Origin: Lepturacanthus savala
Lineage: Eukaryota > Chordata > Actinopteri > Scombriformes > Trichiuridae
DNA: 64,000 nucleotides
Direction: 5' to 3'
Assembly: GCA_030544235.1 (NCBI GenBank)
Contig: CM060478.1
Location: 7,590,227 to 7,654,226 of the forward strand
Below are positions 35,801 to 50,800 of this stretch, piece by piece (position 1 is the stretch's first letter; the number at the start of each line of letters is the position of its first letter). The notes under the pieces were generated by a model. It ran no database searches and was not told the origin of the DNA. It saw only the letters and a list, made by a program, of their open reading frames with translations. The translations under genes and the position numbers were made by a program.

Positions 35801-38800
35801 GGAGCTCAAAGGGAGGCGGATGGAGAGAGACGAGGAAGGTCGGAGGTATAGCGGGAGCTCAGTTGGCGGTTTCCACATCCACGTCCCCACCCACTGTAGC
35901 ACGCACACACTCCACTGGGAATGAACCCTCATTAGGACGCAGTATGATGGAAATAGTAAGACAGATGATCAGAGACAGGTGCTGGAAATAAGTGGGTGTG
36001 GAGGAGAGAAGGAGATGATACATGCAGGGGGGAAAAGGACAGCTAGAGAGGCCCGCCCTCATCATATCAGGGAAGGTACTGGTTGCATGGAAAGGTCAGG
36101 TTATGATGAAGCCTTTGTTAGCATTTTCTCTCTCCGTTAACCCCGCAGGGCTCCCAGGCAGCACGTCGAGACTTCTGCCTCTGAAGACTGACAGTTGAGC
36201 CTCAGCTCGCTAATAAGGACTTTTCCTGTGTTTTTTTTATTATTTTCCACAGCTACAGGTGTGAAGGGCTCACGTGAGAGTTGGCTTTGCGGAGTTCAGC
36301 TTCGTAGCACAGCCAGGCCACAGTGGTAGCCCTCGGCAACCTGTTAACCTAGAAATGTGTGCTCATTCATTAAAATACACCTCTGTAGGTTTCCTAGTAC
36401 AGAAGAAGATGAAGGCAAGATGGATAAAATAGCTTCAAGACTCTAAAAGGTGCTTAAATATAACAACCAGAATAATCATGAAATGCACCAGGTTTCTTGT
36501 TTGAAATGTAGGATTTAAAACACTTCTCGTTTTTTGTCTTCAAAATAGCTGATTTAGAATCCAGAGAAAATAAACCATTTGGAGCTGTTGTTATTAACAT
36601 CCCTGCCAACAAAGTGGCATGGTTGGAAATAATTGCAGCAATGACATGAGCCAGATAGATGTTTCAACCTCTAAAATATTTGATTTTATTAATCTTTATA
36701 TTTGTCCAAGTATGCCAAAGCATGCCTCTGTACATAGACATAACTACACGTTGAAGAATTTCCACTAATAATAGGGTTAATTCTCCCCTTCTGTTCATTA
36801 TAATTGCAACTCTACTTCCCCAGAGAAAACCACAGAATTACAGCATTTTCATGCATCGTCATTATTTATCTTCGCTTAGCCAGAAAGAGTTGGAGAAAGA
36901 GTTTTGTTCCACCTCCACATTTTTAATATCTGTGCAGCTCCATGGAGAATGAATTGCAAAACCGTGACGGTAGCCAGCACTTTTCTTGGGGTAAGCTGAC
37001 ATTTTCTGATTAAAATCTGATGCAGAACTGTGATAAAAAAGAATGACTCACTTAGCTATAAAAGTTCAGATAAGAATTCCATCAAACCACAGAGTCAGTG
37101 TCGTTTCATCATCAATGCAGCAGTCCTGGGCTGGACATCAGGATAGTGGATCAGTTACATGCTTTTGAAGACGTTTGATGTTATTTGTAGGTACGAGTGA
37201 CAATGTTAATCATAACAGTTTTATAATTTGTATTGATTTATTGATACCTTCTCTTATGTGAAATCTGATTTCACATAGGGTCCTAGTACCGGTTGCAATA
37301 CTACCACAGTTAATGGGATTCCCACATCCCATATGCCGAGGGGACTAAGCATTTGCTTACTCATACTAGCCTGCAGGTGAATTTACTTCGCCCTGCAATT
37401 CAGTCTGGACACCAAGGATCCATTTTTCCACTGAGCGAGTCAGCCAATCACAGAATGGGGAAGGATGCAGCAAGACAAAGAGGAAACGCAAAGGGCCGAC
37501 TTTATTGATACCTGTGGATCCAACATGGCAGCAGATGCTAATTTACCTTTTGATGCAGCGTTCTGAGTAATTTAGACTGCTCCCGCAAAGAATTATTCTT
37601 TTCATTCTGATCGCATCTGTGATATTTTGTCCCGCTTTTGACCACAAATTCCGCAAGATGGGGATATTCGCTTTCTTTCTCACAACAAACACATGCACAT
37701 AATTCCATGAGCTAACATTGAGTAACATAGGTGGAAGCAGCAGGACGTGGAAGTTCCTGCGCCGCTCTGCTAGTAATTTGCTTAACGAGATTGGACTGAG
37801 CCTGGTTAGCACGGTCTCCCCGAGCAACAGCCGCTCTTCCTTTTCATCTTGCCTCTGTTCCAGCCTTATTACTGATGCAGTCCGCAGTGGGGACAGGTCA
37901 CGAGAGACGGTCCGTGGTGCTCCGTCTCTCCTCCCACCACACTGTTTTGCATCGCGTAGTGCAGGGCTCTAATTTAGACCACAATTTTATTTCGAAAAAT
38001 GAGCAACTTTTAGCAGTGGACAATTCCTATTTCAACTAAATCTACATTGAGTTGAGTTCTGGTGTTAGCCAGGCTATCCCACAAAGATATGAATAGTAAA
38101 GTGTGAATTCTATCGTAAGAGAGAGATCGGGAAAGAAACCACCTCAAAATTGAAAAAGGAACAGAGCTTCAAGCTGTCAGATACAGAGCTAAAAATATGA
38201 TGTCAAATCCCTGTAGTTAACAAGACAGGGATCAAGGTAACAGGCGGGTTGTCAATCATTTAAATGGTCAGTTTATCCCCCCACAGATTTATATTATCTT
38301 TAATTAATAAGAAGACATGCTATATTAGGCAGCTGCAGCACATTTCCACCAGGATGATGGAGAACAATATATCAGCCTGCAAGTTCTCACATTGATGAAT
38401 ATGTATGAGGTATTCCACCTTTAATGAAACACGCGGTCACACCTCTAACACTTTTAGGCAACCTAAAGAGAATATAGTGGAGATAAGCCTTCAGGCACTT
38501 TTGGTGCATCTCTTGTCTCCATTTACAACCTATGATGCATGTAATCCTCATTATGCCGCTCTTATGTTTTCCTACTTTCATACATGAGTGACTTCAAAGT
38601 CATTCTTTGTGTTTCATATAAATTGGTTAACGGAGACTTGAGGCGAGACTTGTTAATACGTTTGTGTTTTGAGAACAATTTTCAGCTATTTGTTGTTACC
38701 CAGGAGGCAGTTTGGACATTTTATCAGTTGAGTCTTCTGCATTTAGCTCAAATTGTAATGATCCAAAAGAAATCCTGGTTTCTTGATCACTTTGAATTTT

Positions 38801-41800
38801 CTGTTGTTTGGTAACACTGCGGTAAATGGACCTTCAAATAGGCGCCATTATTTGGGGCCACCTGTTGGTGTTATCATGCACCTTCACAGAAGAGGACAAC
38901 AATGTTGGGTTGGGTTGGTCGCTATATGCTTGGCAGAGTTGTGCACTCGTTGAATGTTTTTGTAGTTAATTGCAGCTCTACTCGCAACAATCATTTGCCT
39001 TATGTTACCTTGAATAGAAACAATTATCCCATTTAAGTCCACGCGGGGTCGGTTAACACTGGTATCTGATTATTTTGTTTTTGTTTTGGTCTTTAATGTC
39101 AGACAACGGTAACAAAAACCCAATTTCTCACAAACAAGTCAAACATAATTTGAATGTTTTGCCTCAGCCACAGTCCAAAGTTAACTACCATATAACAAAA
39201 ATACAACAATGCTCACAATTGTGAAGCTGCAGCAGAGAATGTTACTTTTGGTTGGTTTGCGGTCAACCTATCAGGACTTTGAGAAACAAAGGCTGGCTTG
39301 GTGTGTCCCTAATGTTTTTCGCTTAGTTTAAACATGAAGTCAGACTGTTTTGGCTCTTTCCTTGGTGACAACAAATCCCTGTATAATGTTCAGCGATTTT
39401 CAGAGGAGGCCACTTCAAAGATTGAAGCACTCAGCCTGATGAATAGTCCTGAGCCTGTATATATGTGAGGAAGTGCATGTGAAGTTTTGATGTGTGTCAG
39501 CGTGAAATAAAATGTAATGTATTCGAGATGATTCTCAAACTTATAAAGAAAACACCTCCCTTTTTCTTTAGCTTCCATTTGCCTTCAGTCTGATCCATGA
39601 CCGTGTTTATTAATGGTCATGTCCGCTCTAATAGTGCATCCTGGAGCTTTGCAAATGGATGGCCAAGCTCCGTAAACACTTTTTTCATTTCCTGCAGCCC
39701 GACAGCAGCCGCTGTCGGAGCTGGAGACATCCAGTGGAATGAACCAAATGAAACCGCAAATTATTCCTCCTTCTCCATGGATGACGTGTTCATCAGAGCC
39801 TGAAAGTTTGCCTTTCTCGCCTCTCTCAAAGCCCTCTTGCCCAAAATCTAACAAAGAGTGTATGGGTGTGTTTTGGAAAGGATTCTTGCTTGCACGTTTT
39901 CAGGTTATCCTGTAGTCCTACTACTCTTTCCCAATCACCACTGCTCGCATAATCAATTGTACCGACAACTAACCTAATCTGAGAAAATTATAGATCCAGT
40001 AGCCAGCGCCTAATGTACAGCATATTTCCACTGAATTTAAGAGGAAAAACACAAGCTGCTCTCCTCCCTCCCTCTCAGGCAGTGGTCTTCTATCCATTCG
40101 TGTTGAGGCTTCTGGCCGACTTGGCACTTACCTGACCTAGAAAACAGAAAATATGCAGCTTCTGACTAAATCCACTAAATTTAACACCCCAACCCTTTCC
40201 TCCTCTTTGCAAGCCTTTTTTGTCCCAGGAGCTTTAGACCTTCTGACAACAAGTGATACGACTTCTAACTATAGCAGAACAATGGAGGGAGTGAGGGGGA
40301 GGAAGAGGAGGAGGAAGAAAAAGAAGGCGGACGGTAAATGTAAACAACATGCGGCCAACTCTGGTATTCAACCTCGCTTTGAAGCATGACTTGAAAGAGC
40401 CTTTTTTGTGGCAGAGTGATTTGTTCTGTTAATAAGCGTTTAATAAGTGCACATGTTCAAGTATAACATCAAGATTAATCAAAGGAAGGTCTGGGTAGAT
40501 GGAGAAGAGCTGCAGGCTGAGTCAGAGGTCTGGGTGCAGCTCTATATCACTTATTTTGAAGATGCTGGTGCAATGCTGAACATGTTTGGAACTGTTGATG
40601 TGAATGAGCCTATACACCAAAAATATGAAAGACTTTCTGTTATAGACAGATGTTATATAATAGTCACTCTGATAGTAGTAGATACCTATTCTTTTCTCTT
40701 TTCTAGTATAAGGGCTGCATTTAAAACGATAAATAAAAAAATGCATATTGGAGAGCTTTTGCAAAAATGTGTATCTTATAAAGTGGATCAATCATCTGGC
40801 ACAAAAATTACATTAATCTCTAGTTGTCAATATTATGTGTAATTGACTTTATTAGCGTGTAACTGCAAAGACATGGTTTGCCTCTTTGCCCATACTCTGT
40901 GATCATGAAGTCATCAACAATGCTGTCAAACAGGCTGTTTTGTAAAGGAAATGTCTCACATGAACATCTGGCCCTTCCACTTTTCCCTTAATGGGTTGTT
41001 CTAAATTCAGGGCAAATGGCACCATACACATAAATCCGATGTCACCATGCCTTCCTGTTATGACAGTTTGGTTCACAAATACAGAGCAGCACACAGGTAG
41101 ACACCACCATCTCGATAAGAGAAGAAAGTTAAACGTTAGTTGGCTGTTAGCCAGGTTTGACAAACTTTTCTGTCTCACCTCCTGACAACCTGTGAAATAA
41201 TGAACTTCAATGCAGCACAAGACATGCTGCCAACAAAGTTGTTTTGTGAGTAACAATGTGTTGATGCTCACCTCAAACCTGCATCTTCACCACATCAGTG
41301 CACCTTTTTTCTCTTCACTTTTCCTCTCGTTAATGTTCCACATGCAGCTCTTGGTCTGTTTTGCTGTAGGCTATCGTTCCATATCAAAATCACACTGTCG
41401 TTACTCATGTCTCTTGTTTTTTGTATGGGCTGCCGCTCGCACGGCCACAGGCTGACTGCTCCTGATGGCGAGTCTGCCCCCGATATTGGGGATATTGATA
41501 TTTATCTTGTGCCACTTCAGGTTGGATCTGAGTGTCTGAGTGGATCTGAGCGTCTCGGAACATACAAGACATACTGATTATGAACATGTAAGAGTCTGTC
41601 CATTAAGTGAGATGATTTACAAAGCCTGCAATTGGGTGGGTGAGTTTCCTGTGCCACCGAACCAGTGGTGTAAAAGATGATAAATTTGTGGTGGTTAAAA
41701 TAATTTACGAAACGCTCAAAATGTATTAATTAACTAATCTTTTAATGATGAGCTTGCACTCAACGCTGCATTTGCTTTGGCCCTCAGCAATACACATGCC

Positions 41801-44800
41801 ACGTGAAGGACAGACAGACTGACAGATTGATTTTGGAGCAGCAGAAAGTGAACTCGGGCTTTAGTTTTATTTGTTGAGATTCACCTACAGACTGAGCACA
41901 CAAGGACAGAGAGAGACACGCTGCAGGTTAGTCTACTCTTTACAGGACTATGACTCCCAGAGATCCGATATCTACATGGTACAGTGCCTGGTCCTCCATG
42001 AAGGTGGCCGAGTGGTAAGAGAGTCCGTCCCAAGACCTTGTGTCAAACGTCCGCTCTCACAGTCATTGTCTACTCATGACCAATGATGTTGGGATTCTGT
42101 AAATAAACAGGTGGATATTCTCTGACTTTGGAATGAGGATTATTTTAAGGCAGATTATCACTCCACCAATTTAACATGGCAAATTTATTTAATAAGATTG
42201 TAATACAGATTTGTAATGTCTTCTGTCAGTATAATAAAGGCAAAGAACTCTTGGGTATAAACATGGGTATAATAATAACAATAACACTAGCAAGGAATTG
42301 GAATTTAACAGGTAAATATAGGTATAGAAAAGATGGAAAGACTCAACAACAAAACAGCTGAAACTATTTCAAGTGGACTGGATTGCCCTCTCCCTACTTC
42401 ACGTTACATATGCAGATGCTGCCTCTATGCATCAGCTCATTTTGTATAGTGTAAAACTAATAATAATAATAAATAATTCATTTTATTTGCAAGTGGGTTT
42501 TTTTGGTGCTCAAAGACCCTTTACAGAACAGAAAATACATAATGCATAAAAATACACTGAACCAACACATTTGCCTATGTAAATTGGAGTTTCGTTATCT
42601 TGGTGAGAACATTCTCCTTTTAAATTTCAGTTTCATTTATTGCAGATTTGCTTAGAAGACAAGATAATGAATTTGTTTAAGAGGGAGTCTGCTATTTGCA
42701 TTTTGCTCTGTCAGTTACTGTAAAAATATAGAAAACACCTTAAGTTTGCACAGTAAAGATGACTGAGTGTCTGAGCTTCCTGTGTCTGTCATTTCAAATA
42801 TTATTATTTTAGAAATCCTGTGACCAAATTACCAGTGAAAAGTTAATTGATTAGGATACTATACTATACTAATATTCAGGGTATATCATGGCTGTACTCT
42901 ATTTTGGGTATGATATTTAGATATGAGAAAACTTTGTGTTAGTAAAAAAAATGAGTCATGCCAACATGAGAATCAAAGAGCTAAGATAATCAGATAAGCT
43001 TGGTTTTCAATAATCTTTAATACGGCCTTATCGTTATAGGCGTCATAAAAATCCAACAATCCAAAACCCAAAAAATTGTACCCTTGTGTCGCAGCAATAG
43101 ATCAATGTCACCGATCTCTATTAGATTACATGAATCATCTTACAATGCTTGTAACATCACCATGAGCCAGGTTTACATCCACAGTCGTTTAGCTTCCAGC
43201 GCCCTTTAACATGCGCTACACTCTGATCTGTCGCCTCATTATTCAGTCAAACTGTGACATAAATGGTTGGAATATATATATTGTAAAAGCCATGAATGTG
43301 GTTGGAATCTTAGGATTTAATGCTTCTGCCGTGGTGGGTGAACTCTATTATTAAAGGATAGGGATGAACTCCCTGGTTTCCTATTTTGAGGCCATCACCT
43401 GTAGGCCTGTCAGTGTCGGGGGGCCTGTGCCCACAAACCGGTTTTCTGTGTCAGAAATGTGCTGCGATGAAGCCCTGGGTGAGGGGGGGGGGGGGGGGGG
43501 GGGGTGAAATCTGCACATTCGTTTTTGTTTCTATGACAACAATACCTTGACAATTTCTTCAAATCTGCACCCACAAACATTATTTTCTGTCTTTGTTATG
43601 ACAGGTTCTGTCTGACGTATGGTAAAGCTCAGGATAGACAAACGCGGCCAGAACAAGCTCCTGCTCCATTTTCATGGTTTATCAGTGACAAGTCTCAGGA
43701 GCAACAGTGAGGTCACCCACAACTTTCTGAAAAGTTCAGAGATTTTCAACTAAAATCGCTCGGAGGGGCTGCAAAAAAAAAAAAAAAGGTGAAGCATTCA
43801 GAAAAAAAAAGCTGCATATGCTGTCTCCTCAATGGAAACAAAAAAAGAAAACTGTGTAGCCTCAGGCCTATATTGCTCCAGTTTACTTCCATGCTTCTTC
43901 CTTCATAACTGGCAGCATAATACTCAATTGTTATGTATCCTACAACTAATTGTGACATTCAAGCGGCTGTTGATTTTAAATTTAGATTGTTAATATTACA
44001 GGTCTTATAGTTTGAGGACTGCTGGTGCCCCAAAACTAAAAGTTTAAATGAAATCTAATGTAAAAGCATCTATCTGGTTCAAATCATTTAGGCAAAAGGA
44101 CTTACCTGCATAACCTAACAGACTGGTGTTCAAATTGGTATTCTTTAATACACCGGCCACATTCAGAGATAATTTCCCCCAATGTTAATGTGAATCCAAT
44201 AACCTCCCAAATTAACATCATCCATATCAACCAGCGTAGTATGAAGGCTGAAGACAGAGCTGGACAGAGCATCTCACTGGAATATATAATTAGCCTCATG
44301 ATGTGCAGTAGATGGGTCACACTAGCAGATGGGTCACACTGAGGAAGTGTGGAGAAAGGAAAATATCTTAGATTTAATTATTTATTTTGCATTTCATATA
44401 ACATTATTGGCACCTTTGAATAATCTTTACCCTGTCTTTAGAAATATATTTTATTGTACAACGTCCTACTTTTTTTTGAATGGATTACCGTTGCTTTTTA
44501 AATATGAGTTTACAAGTAGCTGCTCCCATCACAAGGCGATGAGGACCCAACGTTGTTATTCTGTTACGGCTGCTCGTATTGCCTCATTAGGGATCCTCAA
44601 AAGTCTTTAGAAAATGTCGGTGAATAACTGCTGTGGCTTTATTTAGAATTGCTGTGGTTTTAATGTGTTGTTCAATCATGGGAACATGTTTCCCTGCCTG
44701 GCAGGCGGCCCGAGCTGACCTTACCAAGATTAACTCCAGGAAACGGCACGGCGAGCTCCTTCTTATTAGCTTCTTAGCGCTGATTAAATAATGATTGTGC

Positions 44801-47800
44801 CGCAGTAAAAAACAAAACAAAGTTAGTTTCATGCTCCAGAGCTCAAAACGATTAAAACCCGAGAATGGAGTCGTTGTGATGCAAAGGAGGGTTTCTTAGG
44901 ACGCCTGGCTTTGAGGACTCCGGTGACAGACAGCTTCTTCCATCTGTAGCGGCACTTCACCCACATTTGTCCTCCACGTCAAGTGACACTGCACTTCTTG
45001 CACTGTCCAGAGAGAACGTGTGTGTCTGTGACTACCTGTGAAAAGGTCTCTTTAGGTGAGATAAACAGGTGCTGTGCAGCTAGTGGTCAGAGATCATATC
45101 CAACAGCGTGACAGCATCTCCTCGGGCCATCGCTGTCATCCCTCCCGCCGCTTGGAGACAAATATGGAATCTGGGACCGAGTAACCCTGCACACAGCTCA
45201 TATGAATGGCCCCTTTTTCCCTTTCGATCATATTCGCTCATTAACACCATTCGAGTCTGCTGTATGAGACTAGGACAGCCTGACAGCTGCACTGCCGAAT
45301 TCTGTCACCTGGACTGTAACAGCGAGTTTTATTGAAATGCTCCATGTACTACATACAGCTGGTTAAAACACGTGCACTGCTCAGATTATCCTCACACAAT
45401 GTTCTGTATTTTTTTCTTATTGTCAACAAATCATAGAAAAAAAAGACCCAAACCAGCAATGAATTGTTCCTTTTAACAACTATTGTGTATATCTGAAGCC
45501 TGATCCAGCATTTTTTTCTCTGTGCCAGCGGACTCTATTGTGGGAACCAGACAAATCTGTGGGATCATGTTTTATTTGCTCTGGCAGATGTATCTGATCA
45601 GACAGATTTCCTATAGACCTGGCCTGGGTTGCAAAGACAACCGTACATCTACCATGGCCAGGAGGGCTTGATGGCTGCTGCTGATATGGAGCGGGTTGTT
45701 GAATAGGTTTTCACAACAGCATTAAGCAAAATGGAAGGTATAGTTTATCTAAAAGAAGGAGGAACAAGCACCTAAGGCTTTTGTTAATAAGAAATACAGG
45801 TTTGCATACTTCAGACTGGATTTGGTAAGTAATCTATTTATATTTATCCGTCACTCTGTGCTGTGTGACAGGTTTCGTCACTCTTGACTGGCTGTAGGTT
45901 TATCCAATTGTGTCCTGAGGCATTTTTGGTCTGTGCCCGTTGACAATGCTCCTAGGAAATCGAGAATTAATTCCGAGCTTCCAGGCTGGTTGGGATTTTG
46001 CGAATCGTCTTCTCTCTCTTCCCTCACGTCCTGTCTCTCTCCACTGCCAAATAAAGGCACAGAATGCCCAGAAAATGATCTTTTCAAACACGTCGGTGAC
46101 TCGCACTGCTGCACCGGGTGACATGTTCTCCCCATTACAATAAACATGAGCTCTGCGGTTCATTTTGAGTCGATTCCACATACACTTTCCTGTAAAGTTC
46201 TCACTGCCATGACAAATCGGTGCCTGAAACTCTCCCAGCATAAAGACGGTGTACTGCTAACTAACTAAACTATGATTTCTAGCAGTTTCATTATTAATTG
46301 TTATTTTGCTTCTTTTTAATTATTTTTGATAGTTTTCCATTAAATTACATCTTAAGTATGAACCGAGGGGCTAAGGTAGCAAAGTTCCTGGTAGATTTTC
46401 CACATGGCTTTAGTTGATAATAACTAAAATATCGAATATCCTCTGCCTTTTTCAGTTGTCCTGTGGATAGCACAGTGACTTCCCTTTGTTGTGGTGCTGG
46501 CTTGAGGTGAAGCAGTGCAGAGCCCGGTCTGATGGATGTGCCAGTTTATTAGGCAGCTCTTCCCACCCAGATGCAGCACGTGGTGCCAGGCGAGCAGAGA
46601 GATTTGGCATCGTCTTCAGACTCGCCCCGAGCTTCCGCCCTGCCTCTCCGAAAACAAAATGACCTTTATCTCTGATAAATATTCAAAGAGAATCTGTATA
46701 GCAGGTGTTCCTAAATTGGAATTTAACAATGAAAACCCAGCCAGCGGTGTAATAGACGTTTGGCCCATGCTGACCATTAGCATTTTGGAGATAATGTTAC
46801 GGAATTAATTAGCGACGCTTTAGTGTCAATTACTGCTCAAAGAGAATCCGTTTCAGGAGTCATCACTCTGTTGGCGCCTCAGTCTTGAAGCAGCCAGTCA
46901 CAGCGAATCTTCCGTCCCGACTGATTCCAATCAGGTGAAAATGTCTCCATTCACATGCAAATAGATTGCAAAACATTCAGGCTCGCACTTCTCGCCTCAA
47001 AACTGTTTCTTTTCGCTGCTCCGTACTAAACTGGTCTAATGCATTGAATTGCTAATATGCTCTATGAATATATGAATAATTCCTTTTTAAAAGTCATTGT
47101 TCATTCCGCTGACTGACTCCGGAGGATTCCAGATAAGATGAGCTACCCTGAGATGACTGACATTGTGATATCTGATCCGTTGAGAAACATTGGGTTTCAT
47201 ATTGTACACCGGGGTCCAAAATTATTATAAGAGGATCTATAAATAGCTGTCTGTAATGCCAAATTTTGTGTTTGTAAAGAAAAGCAGCAGAACACAGAGA
47301 ATAATAATGGCCCCTGATAGTAAAATATCTGATCCGGAAATTAATATGAATTTCTTATCTGAAGGCATTACTTAGCTTAAGCTGTACTTCACTTAGGAAC
47401 GTCAGGGACAAACAGAAATTTTAGGGGTTTGTTTAAAGGTCCTATCTGGTAGAACATGAACATTTTAGTTGATTTTGATTATAGGGAAGGTAGGTGTATG
47501 CGTGTATATATACACACACTGTCATGTTCATATCCACAGAAACTTTGCTTTAAAATGAGCCATCAGAACTTCTGTGAAGTTTTGATGTTAGTTATAAAAA
47601 CTATATATATTATAAAACTCACACAAACCATTTGTTCTTTCCAGAGAGGAGGTGCTGTAAAACTATATTGAGATGATTATTTTTTTAACAAGAAATATAT
47701 CTTGTTAGAGATATCACCACTTGGAAAAAGTGAGGGAAAAGTGTAAAGTATGACACCTTTAATTCTAATCGGAGCAACTTGATATTTCATGCTAATAAAC

Positions 47801-50800
47801 CTGCAGCTGGGATGAAATCAACAATTTAAAAGAGGACTCAATTCTTCCTCTCTCTTCCTGTCAGCGCTGAGATACTGTAAGCAATGTGCAACATCGATTC
47901 ATGTAGAAAGCTATATTTATCTTGTGTAACCGCAAGTCACATTTAGCCTTTTACGGTGCAAAGCAACAATGAGCTGCAAGATATCAAATACAAGACGATT
48001 AAGTCAGTAAAACACAGTGACCCGACTGGGGCAGGAACGCATTCCACAGAAGAAAAGAAAAAAACAGCCCTTCTGTGGTTTACTCTGCGCCAACTAACTT
48101 ATTAACGAGAGCCAATTTAAAGCTCTCGGTTTTCCACTAATATCTAAACCAAATATAACTTACATCATTTCCAATTACAAACGAGGGGAAAAGATTTTGA
48201 TCTTCTTTTTAACTTAATCTTCAAAAGAAATGAATGCTGGCAATAAAGATGCTCAACGCTTATTGAAGGAGAACTTGGCAGGCTTTCTCGCAACATAAAT
48301 CACGAAAATTGCAGTAGAATTGGAGGGATGATAAGCAGTGATATTTGTAATAGTTTATTTGGCGCAAAGGGGCAACGAGGGCGAAGGGGCAGAAGCTCGA
48401 GCCACTGCTGCTCCCATTCAGTTGCACATTAATGCAGTTGTATGAAGCCCGATGACAAATACAAGGAAAGAAAGAAGAAAAATGAGAGCTGGAGGATGAT
48501 CCCATTCCTAAAAATGATATCATGCATAACTTTTTCCAATGTTATTAACATTTGTACATTGTGCCATACAATTTCAGATTTATTTTCTACCTTCTGCTCA
48601 GTAATTGTTTCCATTCGTCTCATCCTGCCATGACTTGACGCTTATTTGAAATGGAAAATCTGCCAGTGAACATGTTGCATAGTAATGAAGTTAAGTTAAC
48701 AGATCACATCTCTGAGACAATAGAGCTCTGTACCTAAAATGAGAAATAAGAGGGATATCCACTGAGTGATCTCTGCATACAGCCATCATTTTCTGAGGAA
48801 TCCAGATAAGGGATTTGTTTTCATCGCTCAATCTCATCCTGTCCGGAACACATATTTTCTGGGTAAATATCTTGCTGCTTATGCACTCAACATTTCAAAG
48901 ATAGTATCCAAAATGTGTCCTGAGGCAGTAAAGACAACGACTTTCTAGTTCCCACACATTGCTGATATAGAAAATTGCTTGAACAATCGATGAGTCAAGG
49001 TGCATGTGGGGAAAAAGATCTTATTTGTCTTAACAGGAAAAGGAGGACGGGGACGGGTAAAGGACCTTTGATTTCTGGTTTGTATGATTTAAAAGGAGTT
49101 TATTTAGAATACCTTCTAGCACAGTGCAGATGGTACAGTCTGGCCTTGCTGAGAGCAAAGTAAAACTGGGTCTGTGTTGATCTCAACGAGGGAGCTGGGA
49201 TAAGGGAGGGCCTGGAGCTGCATGTTGTGCTGAGGGCTAAAAAAGAAGGTCTAAAAAGAGGTATGGGTTGAACTGAGAAGGACTTCTGAAATTCAATGGG
49301 GATTTTTTTTTTCCATTTAAACTTCAGAAAGTAACATTCTCTGCTGTAACGATAACATTTCTCAATATAAAAATGTTGGTGTCAGATATCGGGTGGAATC
49401 GTGAACTTGTTCATGCTCAGTTTCCTTCTTCAGTCTGACATCACCTCCACTCCAACTGATTTCCATGGGGAAGGGGGGGGGGGGTTGTTTTCCCTAACCA
49501 ATCACAAGAGACCAACATATCTGCTTGATTGAACATCCTTTTTCAGTCAACACTGATGTGTAGCCAGGCAAGTTGGTAGATGAGACTCTTTTCAAATCAT
49601 GTGGGTTGAACAGAAAAAGCATCTCCCCTTAGAATAAATGCCTTCAAAGCAGAGTGCTGCTTGGATTACAAAGTAAATGCATTTAGAACAGCTTTGATAG
49701 CGGAGGCTATCTCGTCTGTAGCGGTTCCCGTCGTTGTTATCGCTTCTCCTTTGGTTCAGGCGCACAGCTTGACAACAGCGTTAGTCCTGCCCATGTCACT
49801 GATTGGTTAATCGCTTTTTCATCCGAGAAACCGGTCCAATAAGAATTGCCCGGCTTGCGCATGTGACAAAGAGATTGTAGCTTCTAGATTTAGTTCTGGG
49901 GGTACACAACTCACTAAATATGCACTATAGTAGTTTCTGCTCAGCCTGTAGACTTTACATTATGGTGACATTACAGGTAGGACTGGAAAATCAACTGAAA
50001 ATGTACATTTAGAACCTCTAACATTAACCAAAAAGTTGGTGCCACTCTCTTTTAAAGGTTTTAAAATATTAAAAACACATGCTATCAACAAGTTTTATTT
50101 TCTAGATGGATTTAATATTTAAAAATCGTTTTTCAGTTTTACATTTCATGTTAAATCTTTGAGAAAAAAATTATACAAATGGATTTTTAAATGACAAGAA
50201 GCAAACACAAAATGTACATTTTGAGAGACCTGACGAATGCTTCTTAAAACTGTATTTTAAAAGGTTTTTGACTCTCTCATCTTGCCAAACATGATTTGTT
50301 ATTGACCCTTGTAATTTCCCCAGTGGGTGCATTCATGAACTGTTCCTAACTGTCCCACTGTGGGTTTTTTTTTTTACAGTTCGAGGTGTCTATGGCTTTT
50401 TTGAGCCACAGCTACACTTGATCAAAATCTACCAGCGACAATGACAGTTCACTGGCTAGACACGAGGAGCCGGCTTTGTCCACCGCTGTCTGAAATCAAG
50501 AAGTCACTTCAGTAGAGTGGCAGCGATATCATCGTAAATTGAAAATGTGCCGAGCGTGCGGGGACAGATATAGCGGCGGTAACGGATGGGAGCGGGATTT
50601 AACAAACAGTCAATGCAGGATGAACGTAGCCATTCTCTTAATCATTATAATCTGACACTTAATGTATGAGGAGGGACAGGTTTAATGAATTTCAACCGAT
50701 GAGCTATTGAACGTGACAGAAGAAGGGAAAATCTGAGCTTTGGAGGAGATCCAGACAGAGGAAACAGGAGAGACAGACCTGGCACTCGTTTGAGCTCTGT

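Noticed and set aside
37260..37990. Possible dispersed repeat (CAGTCTGGACACCAAGGATC, AGCCAATCACAGAATGGG)
   Set aside because: The text felt familiar as a fish repeat but no termini or family could be supported.
40447..40842. 131-codon plus-strand open frame
   Set aside because: AT-rich intron sequence and no domain; the residues look random and a minus-strand frame overlaps it.
42003..42060. Functional tRNA gene
   Set aside because: The A-box is good, but there is no proper B-box, acceptor stem or terminator arrangement.
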